Origin: Bradyrhizobium sp.
GTDB lineage: Bacteria > Pseudomonadota > Alphaproteobacteria > Rhizobiales > Xanthobacteraceae
Direction of reading: 5' to 3'
Assembly (NCBI RefSeq): GCF_016219575.1
Contig: NZ_JACRMG010000023.1
Location: 248,001 to 312,000 of the forward strand
Length of the DNA stretch: 64,000 nt
The first letter of the stretch is position 1. Every line of letters starts with the position of its first letter. The notes beneath the pieces were generated by a model. It worked only from the letters and a program-made list of their open reading frames with translations. It was not told the DNA's origin and ran no database searches. A program made the position numbers and the translations under genes. Below are positions 59,222 to 64,000 of the stretch, piece after piece.

Positions 59222-60070
59222 CTAGGACCTCGCCGCCCCGCTCGGGGGCACCGTATAGCGCGTTGCGTGGCTGCCGACGAGAGCCGAAGAGCGCACCGAG
59301 GCGCCTGCTTTCAGCAGGGCCAGCTTGATCTTCTCGAACCCGCCGCCGGCCACCGACACCAGGAGCGCCGCGCCGTCGAAGGCCGTGTCGGGCACGGCGA
59401 CGATTTCGGCGAGCGGCGCCAGTGCGCGCGCGATATCGGCATTCCAGCCGGAGACGCGGACGCTCCACATCTGCACTTCCGTTACCATCGCATCGTCAGC
59501 GACGCGCGAGATCACGAACACCGGCAGCGCCGCCGGGTGGTCGGCGCGCTCGAGGAAGGGCAGCCGCGCGATGATCTTCGGCGCGCCATCGGCTTCGAGC
59601 TCGTTCCACCACGGCGTGCGGCTCGACACCGCCGAGACCAGCGCCAAATCGCCCTTGGATTTCGCCACTGCCTCGACCGCCGCGGTGCCGCTGAAATGCG
59701 CGACATAGGGCACGACAAAGCCGAAGTGAAACCGCGCCGAATCCCGCATCGCGGATTCGCCGACGGATACGTCGGCGTGCACCGAGAATGGCGCCTGGAC
59801 ATAGGTGAAGGTCGAGATGATGACGCGCCAGATGCTCTCGATGGTGTCGAGCGGCAGGATGCCGCGATGGCGCTCCACCAGCTGCCGCATCATGCTGGCT
59901 TCGCGCGCGGGGCGGAATGCCGAACCCACTTCCTGGGTCTGCTTCACCTGGATCAGGCGGTCGATGATGTCGCCGCGCGCCATCAGCAGGCGATGCACCT
60001 GCTCGTCGATGGCATCGATCTCCTTGCGCAGCTCGGCCAGCGAGGGCGGAGCGGGGGGCGGCTTTGACAT
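59222..60070 (-). CDS. Chorismate mutase with long C-terminal extension
   Basis: 282 residues from the ATG at 60070. Residues about 10-95 are an AroQ-type chorismate mutase (LAELRKEIDAIDEQVHRLLMARGDIIDRLIQVKQ with the conserved Arg, Asp and Lys; SMMRQLVERHRGILPLDTIESIWRVIIST). The remaining 185 residues are not part of a stand-alone mutase; segments such as AAVEAVAKSKGDLALVSA and PKIIARLPFLERADHPAALPVFVISR faintly recall prephenate dehydratase. First gene of chorismate mutase-hisC-tyrC; 21 bases to hisC. Confidence 0.88.
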   Translation of the reverse strand: MSKPPPAPPSLAELRKEIDAIDEQVHRLLMARGDIIDRLIQVKQTQEVGSAFRPAREASMMRQLVERHRGILPLDTIESIWRVIISTFTYVQAPFSVHADVSVGESAMRDSARFHFGFVVPYVAHFSGTAAVEAVAKSKGDLALVSAVSSRTPWWNELEADGAPKIIARLPFLERADHPAALPVFVISRVADDAMVTEVQMWSVRVSGWNADIARALAPLAEIVAVPDTAFDGAALLVSVAGGGFEKIKLALLKAGASVRSSALVGSHATRYTVPPSGAARS

Positions 60071-60250
60071 GAACGAACCCAACGAGATGCCGGAAAGAGA
60101 CCGGCGAACAAGGGCATTGATTAGGTAAGACCGGCGCTGAAAGCAAAGGAAATGACGGAATTTGGGCACGCTCCCAACGCGCACGCGCCGCCGGTTAACC
60201 ATCGCCTCGCCTTGACGAAACGCCGTCCTGCCGCTAGCCTTAACCTTGTT

Positions 60251-60304
60251 CCGTGGTCATTTGAGCCGGCCGGCTTGCAGCCACGTTAAATAAATCGCTA
60301 AACA
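60251..60304 (+). ncRNA. SAM-II riboswitch aptamer
   Basis: The sequence from CCGTGG through TCATTTGAGCC, GGCTTGCAGCCACGTTAAA and TCGCTAAA follows the SAM-II (metA) consensus. CGTGG (60252-60256) pairs with CCACG (60281-60285) as P1; GCTTGCAG and the TAAAT...GCTAAA stretch form the H-type pseudoknot that binds S-adenosylmethionine. It precedes metX-metW, its classic target in alphaproteobacteria. Confidence 0.92.
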
Positions 60305-60352
60305 GGCCGGGGACAGACATCCCGGCCGAACCTCGTTCAGGCCGGGTTTTTT
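60305..60352 (+). terminator. Attenuator: competing antiterminator and terminator hairpins
   Basis: Three elements: GGCCGGG (60305-60311), CCCGGCC (60321-60327) and GGCCGGG (60340-60346), followed by TTTTTT. Elements 2 and 3 make an intrinsic terminator; elements 1 and 2 make an equally strong competing hairpin. Element 1 lies directly behind the aptamer, so ligand binding could hide it and favour termination. Confidence 0.85.
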
Positions 60353-60400
60353 ATTGGCCTGATGTCTGTAGGACCTCCCTGCGCGGAGGCCGGTGCTGAA

Positions 60401-61600
60401 ATGACAGAGTTGAAGTCGATTGTAAGTCCGGCGATCCAGATCGACGATCGTTTGCACGAGGCCGATCATCCCTCCTCAGCGGTCGCGAAGTTCGGCATGG
60501 ACCAGCCGCTCAAGCTCGATTGCGGCGTCGATCTCGCGCCGTTCCAGATCGCCTACCAGACCTATGGCGAACTCAACGCCGACCGCTCCAACGCGATCCT
60601 GATCTGCCATGCGCTGACCGGCGATCAGCATGTCTTCAATACGCATCCCATCACGGGCAAGCCGGGCTGGTGGGACACCATGGTCGGACCGGGCCTGCCG
60701 CTCGACACCAGCCAGTACTTCATCATCTGCGCCAACGTGATCGGCGGCTGCATGGGCTCGACCGGGCCTGCCTCGACCAACCCCGCGACCGGCAAGCCCT
60801 GGGGGCTGGATTTTCCGATCATCACCATCCCCGACATGGTGCGCGCGCAGACCATGCTGATCGATCGTCTCGGCATCGACACGCTGTTCTCCGTGGTCGG
60901 CGGCTCGATGGGCGGCATGCAGGTGCTGCAATGGACGGCGGCCTATCCGGACCGCGTGTTCTCGGCGCTGCCGATCGCATGTGCGACGCGCCATTCGGCG
61001 CAGAACATCGCGTTCCACGAGCTCGGGCGGCAGGCCATCATGGCCGATCCGGACTGGCGCGGCGGCCGCTATGTCGACCACGGCTCGCACCCGCATCGCG
61101 GGCTCGCGGTGGCGCGCATGGCGGGCCATATCACCTATCTCTCGGATGCCGCGCTGCATCGCAAGTTCGGCCGGCGGATGCAGGATCGCGACCTGCCGAC
61201 GTTCTCGTTCGACGCGGATTTCCAGGTCGAGAGCTATCTGCGCTACCAGGGCTCGTCTTTTGTCGAGCGCTTCGATGCCAACAGCTATCTCTATTTGACG
61301 CGCGCCATGGACTATTTCGACATCGCCGCCGACCACGGCGGCGTGCTGGCAAAGGCGTTCAGAGGCATCAAGACGCGGTTCTGCGTGGTGTCCTTCACCT
61401 CCGACTGGCTGTTCCCGACCTCGGAATCGCGGGCGCTGGTGCATGCGCTGAACGCATCCAGCGCGCGGGTGTCGTTCGCGGAGATCGAGACCGATCGCGG
61501 TCACGACGCCTTCCTGCTCGACGTGCCCGAATTCTTCGACATAGTCCGCGCCTTCCTGCAATCGGCAGGCAAGGCACACGGGCTGAAGGCGGGTGGCTGA
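60401..61600 (+). CDS. metX: Homoserine O-acetyltransferase (or succinyltransferase) MetX
   Basis: 399 residues from the ATG at 60401; GCGGAGG lies 12 bases upstream, a long spacing. Alpha/beta hydrolase fold: YQTYGELNADRSNAILICHALTGDQHV, NVIGGCMGSTGPAS, nucleophile Ser169 in VVGGSMGGMQVLQW, Asp in FTSDWLFPT and His in RGHDAFLLD. Acylates homoserine in methionine synthesis; acetyl or succinyl preference cannot be settled here. Controlled by the SAM-II riboswitch and attenuator. Confidence 0.95.
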   Translation: MTELKSIVSPAIQIDDRLHEADHPSSAVAKFGMDQPLKLDCGVDLAPFQIAYQTYGELNADRSNAILICHALTGDQHVFNTHPITGKPGWWDTMVGPGLPLDTSQYFIICANVIGGCMGSTGPASTNPATGKPWGLDFPIITIPDMVRAQTMLIDRLGIDTLFSVVGGSMGGMQVLQWTAAYPDRVFSALPIACATRHSAQNIAFHELGRQAIMADPDWRGGRYVDHGSHPHRGLAVARMAGHITYLSDAALHRKFGRRMQDRDLPTFSFDADFQVESYLRYQGSSFVERFDANSYLYLTRAMDYFDIAADHGGVLAKAFRGIKTRFCVVSFTSDWLFPTSESRALVHALNASSARVSFAEIETDRGHDAFLLDVPEFFDIVRAFLQSAGKAHGLKAGG

Positions 61601-62261
61601 TATGGCGCTCCAGGAACAGACGCTGCCGCTGCCGGGCATTGCGCCGGATCGCACCGGCAAGTATCGCACCGATCATCTGCTGGTCGCGGGGATGATCGAG
61701 CCCGGCTCGCGCGTGCTCGATGTCGGCTGTGGCGACGGCGAGTTGCTGCAGCTCCTGGAGAGCCGCGGCATCGACGGCCGAGGCATCGAACTGTCGCGCG
61801 AGGGCGTCAACCGCTGCGTCGCCAAGGGTCTTGCCGTGGTGCAGGGCGACGCCGACACCGACCTCGTCAACTATCCCGACGATGCCTTCGACTACGTGAT
61901 CCTGTCGCAGACGCTGCAGGCCACTCGGCAGCCGAGGGTGGTGCTGGAGAATCTCTTGCGCATCGGCCGCCGCGCCATCGTCTCGTTTCCCAATTTCGGC
62001 TTCTGGAAGATGCGGCTGCAGCTCTTGGTCGGCGGGCACATGCCGCGCACGGAGAATCTGCCGGCGACATGGTACGACACCGCCAATATCCATTTCTGCA
62101 CCATCAAGGATTTCGTCGAGCTGTGCGACGCGATCAACGTCAAGATGGAGCGCTCGGTGGCGCTCGATCTCTACGGCCGCCCGGTGCCGCTGAACCTGCC
62201 CTGGTGGGTCTGGAACATGTTCGGCGAGCAGGGCGTGTTTTTGCTGAGCCGGGGGAAATGA
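61593..62261 (+). CDS. metW: Methionine biosynthesis protein MetW
   Basis: 222 residues. Class I methyltransferase-like fold with VLDVGCGDGELLQLLESRGIDGRGIELSREGVNRCVAKGLAVVQGDADTDL and FDYVILSQTLQATRQP; NFGFWKMRLQLLVGGHMPRTENLPATWYDTANIHFCTIKDFVEL is the MetW-specific part. MetW works with MetX in homoserine acylation. Starts at GTG 61593 (overlapping the metX stop) or ATG 61602; translation is coupled either way. Confidence 0.95.
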   Translation: MADMALQEQTLPLPGIAPDRTGKYRTDHLLVAGMIEPGSRVLDVGCGDGELLQLLESRGIDGRGIELSREGVNRCVAKGLAVVQGDADTDLVNYPDDAFDYVILSQTLQATRQPRVVLENLLRIGRRAIVSFPNFGFWKMRLQLLVGGHMPRTENLPATWYDTANIHFCTIKDFVELCDAINVKMERSVALDLYGRPVPLNLPWWVWNMFGEQGVFLLSRGK

Positions 62262-62264
62262 CAG

Positions 62265-63137
62265 CTAGACCGGCGCGTGCACTAGTGAGCGCGGATCGCG
62301 CACGGGCCAGCGGCCGGCTTCCACCAGCGCAATGAAGCGTTCGACCATCTCGTTGAACAGCGCCGGCTCCTCCAGATTGAGCACGTGACCCGATTTGGGA
62401 AAGAAGGCGAGACCTGCCGCCGGCAGGTGCTGCTTCAGGAACAGGCTGGGCTCAATGCAATTGTCGTCCTCGTCGCCGCACAGGATCAGCGCCGGTGTCG
62501 GCACTTTCCGGATCGCGTCGACCATGGTGTAGATCGAGGGCCTGCCGCCCTGGAAGCTGCGCATCGTGTTGGCCGAACCCTTCGCACTGTGCCGCGCCAG
62601 CGCGGCGTAGAAGTCGGCGTGGCCGCGCGGATCCTTCAGCAGGAATGGAATGCGGCTCGGCGCCTCGCGCGTCACCTTGGCGACCTCGATCGAACCGATC
62701 GTTTCATACTGTTCGGCATTGGCGCGGCACTGCGCGCGAAAGGCCTCGAGGTTCTCGATGGGCGAGCCGGCGCCGACGGCGGCGAGCGTCATCGACAGCG
62801 CACGCCCGGGCGCGTTGAGGCCGATCTGCAGCGATGAGTAGGAGCCCATGGAGAGGCCGACGAAATGCGCTTTATCGATGCTCAGATGATCGAGCACGGC
62901 GAGCGCGTCGGTGTAGAAGTGCTTGTAGGTGTAGACGTCGGCCGTCGGTGGAACGTCGGAGGGCGTATAGCCGCGTGCGGAATAGGCGATGCAGCGGTGG
63001 CCGCGCGAGAAGTAGCGCATCTGCGGCTCCCAATTGGTGTGGTCGGCCGCGAATTCGTGCAGGAAGATGACCGGCGTTCCGCTTCCCGCCTCTTCGAAAT
63101 AAAGGCGGACATTATCCTTGGCGACGGCATAGGGCAT
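62265..63137 (-). CDS. Alpha/beta fold hydrolase
   Basis: 290 residues. Oxyanion segment IFLHEFAADHTNWEPQ, nucleophile Ser96 in FVGLSMGSY, acid in LILCGDEDDNCIEP and catalytic His in FPKSGHVLNLEEP. Cytoplasmic, single domain with cap. Substrate unknown; similar enzymes hydrolyse esters or C-C bonds of ring-cleavage products. Convergent with metW, four bases apart. The caspase gene lies upstream on the same strand (34 bases), so both may be co-transcribed. Confidence 0.88.
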   Translation of the reverse strand: MPYAVAKDNVRLYFEEAGSGTPVIFLHEFAADHTNWEPQMRYFSRGHRCIAYSARGYTPSDVPPTADVYTYKHFYTDALAVLDHLSIDKAHFVGLSMGSYSSLQIGLNAPGRALSMTLAAVGAGSPIENLEAFRAQCRANAEQYETIGSIEVAKVTREAPSRIPFLLKDPRGHADFYAALARHSAKGSANTMRSFQGGRPSIYTMVDAIRKVPTPALILCGDEDDNCIEPSLFLKQHLPAAGLAFFPKSGHVLNLEEPALFNEMVERFIALVEAGRWPVRDPRSLVHAPV

Positions 63138-63171
63138 CCCGGCTTCTCCCCGTTGTTGTTTGTTGGCTCGG

Positions 63172-64000
63172 TCAGCGTTCGAACGAGGCGATCAGGCTGA
63201 CATTGGCCTGCTCGGTGGCGTTGAGCGGCACGTCCCAGGTATAGGGGCGATACCAGCCGAAGCGCCCGAAATAGGCGGCGAGCGCGGGGTCGCGGAAGTA
63301 GCGGCCGCGCCGCGCATAGATTTCGTTGCGGGCGATCCGGAGTTGGGCGGGCGAGAGCCTTGCCACCATGTCGCGTGTCAGCCGGACCCGGTCGGAGTCC
63401 GGGAAGACGAAGTCCTGCGACGGCACGGCAACCGGCGCTGGCTCGACAGGTCTCGTGGGCGGCGGGCTTTGCGGCGGGACCGGCGGCAGGATCGCCACCT
63501 GCGGCGGCGGGGGCTGTACCGCGGGCGGCGGCGTCAGTGGCGAGTCCTTGGCCAGGAAAATGTCACCGTCGATCTCGTCATAATAGGCGGGCGACTGGGT
63601 CTGGCCGATCGTGGATGCCAGCGACTTGACCTTCGAGCGGGTCTGCTTGGCGACCGCGACCAGCGAATTGTCCGGATTGCCCAAGAGCGGCAGGAAGCTT
63701 CGCGTGAAGACCGAATTGGGATCGGCGTCACTGTCCGACAGGCGGTCGAGCGCGACTTCGCCGACGCCAGCGGAATAGATCATGAAGACGCCGCCCGGCA
63801 CGCGCGCATCGGCAAGACCGCGCGCGCCGCCGACCGACCGGCCGCTGGCCAGCCGGAACGGATTCTCGCGGCAGGCATCCAGCACGATGATCTGCGTGCG
63901 GGTGCCGCGCGCCTTCAGCCGCTGGATCAGATTGTCCGTGGAGATCGAGACATCCTTGAGCAGGCTCTGCTGCTCGGGAGAAACTTTTGGCGCATCGACC
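63172..64000 (-). CDS. Caspase-family (peptidase C14) protein with YARHG domain, N-terminus outside window
   Basis: The frame stays open to the window edge, so the start and the catalytic His lie beyond 64000. Visible: TRTQIIVLDACRENPF with the catalytic Cys (LDACR), a GGVFMIYSAGVGEVALD block, SVFTRSFLPLLGNPD and AVAKQTRSKV of metacaspase-like p20 domains; a proline-rich linker (many PPP, about 63430-63530); and a C-terminal YARHG domain (LRIARNEIYARRGRYFRDPALAAYFGRFGWYRP). Caspase-like peptidases cut after Arg or Lys; YARHG domains are extracellular or periplasmic. Confidence 0.9.
   Translation of the reverse strand, partial: VDAPKVSPEQQSLLKDVSISTDNLIQRLKARGTRTQIIVLDACRENPFRLASGRSVGGARGLADARVPGGVFMIYSAGVGEVALDRLSDSDADPNSVFTRSFLPLLGNPDNSLVAVAKQTRSKVKSLASTIGQTQSPAYYDEIDGDIFLAKDSPLTPPPAVQPPPPQVAILPPVPPQSPPPTRPVEPAPVAVPSQDFVFPDSDRVRLTRDMVARLSPAQLRIARNEIYARRGRYFRDPALAAYFGRFGWYRPYTWDVPLNATEQANVSLIASFER

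Overview
This is a 64 kb stretch of a GC-rich alphaproteobacterial chromosome, most probably Bradyrhizobium or a close relative in the Nitrobacteraceae. Grounds for this: the tlpA gene beside argH, a lptM-type lipoprotein and lysA; the protein sequence of TlpA itself; the SAM-II riboswitch in front of metX-metW; and several families of short palindromic repeats scattered between genes that look like those of Bradyrhizobium genomes. Nearly all of the window is ordinary, densely packed chromosome. The genes at both ends are cut by the window: an ECF sigma factor at the left and a caspase-family protein at the right.

Region by region. 1-6.2 kb: an ECF42-type sigma factor with SRPBCC, VOC and two YciI-family proteins, then a TetR regulator with palindromic sites before itself and before a DUF2852 membrane protein. 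6.2-12.2 kb: repeat-rich spacers, an unusual serine acetyltransferase paralogue, a relic of a metal-efflux pump, a HAMP-GAF-GGDEF diguanylate cyclase, tRNA-Leu(CAA), dsbB and an AbrB-type membrane protein. 12.2-17.8 kb: an AT-rich spacer, a secreted small protein, a TetR regulator divergent from two thioesterases with two near-perfect operators between them, a TauE-type exporter, a DsbA-like protein, and an AbiEii-type toxin-antitoxin pair. 17.8-34.1 kb: mostly minus-strand metabolic genes (an esterase with an HtrA-like protein lacking its catalytic residues, DUF2252, two AMP-dependent ligases, HNH endonuclease, an NHL-repeat protein, an FMO-type monooxygenase, a DUF2855 protein, nitronate monooxygenase and a substrate-binding protein), a LysR regulator, and at 28.8-29.2 kb a 440-bp cassette made of a DUF559 endonuclease gene enclosed by 38-bp inverted repeats.

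34.2-46.2 kb: an AlkA-like glycosylase, gluQ, a hybrid histidine kinase with a histone-like basic N-terminus, a YihY protein, a cobalamin adenosyltransferase, etfBA, 3-hydroxybutyryl-CoA dehydrogenase, a YjfB-like peptide, tlpA, argH, lptM and lysA. 46.3-57.2 kb: a 3-hydroxyisobutyrate dehydrogenase-like protein, a carboxymuconolactone decarboxylase-like protein, a large TIGR02302/DUF4175 envelope protein, a single-domain response regulator, a zinc-ribbon membrane protein, ftsE-ftsX, a YdcF protein, plsC, chaC and a DUF2125 protein. 57.2-64 kb: the minus-strand aromatic set chorismate mutase-hisC-tyrC, divergent from the riboswitch-controlled metX-metW pair, then an alpha/beta hydrolase and the caspase gene.

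The items most worth a second look are the inverted-repeat-bounded DUF559 endonuclease cassette, where the repeats supply both the ribosome binding site and the stop codon; the inactive HtrA-like protein next to an esterase; the histone-tailed hybrid kinase; the operator pairs of the two TetR regulators; the possibly leaderless toxin-antitoxin transcript; and the three-element attenuator after the SAM-II aptamer. No CRISPR array, prophage, rRNA operon or transposase gene was seen.
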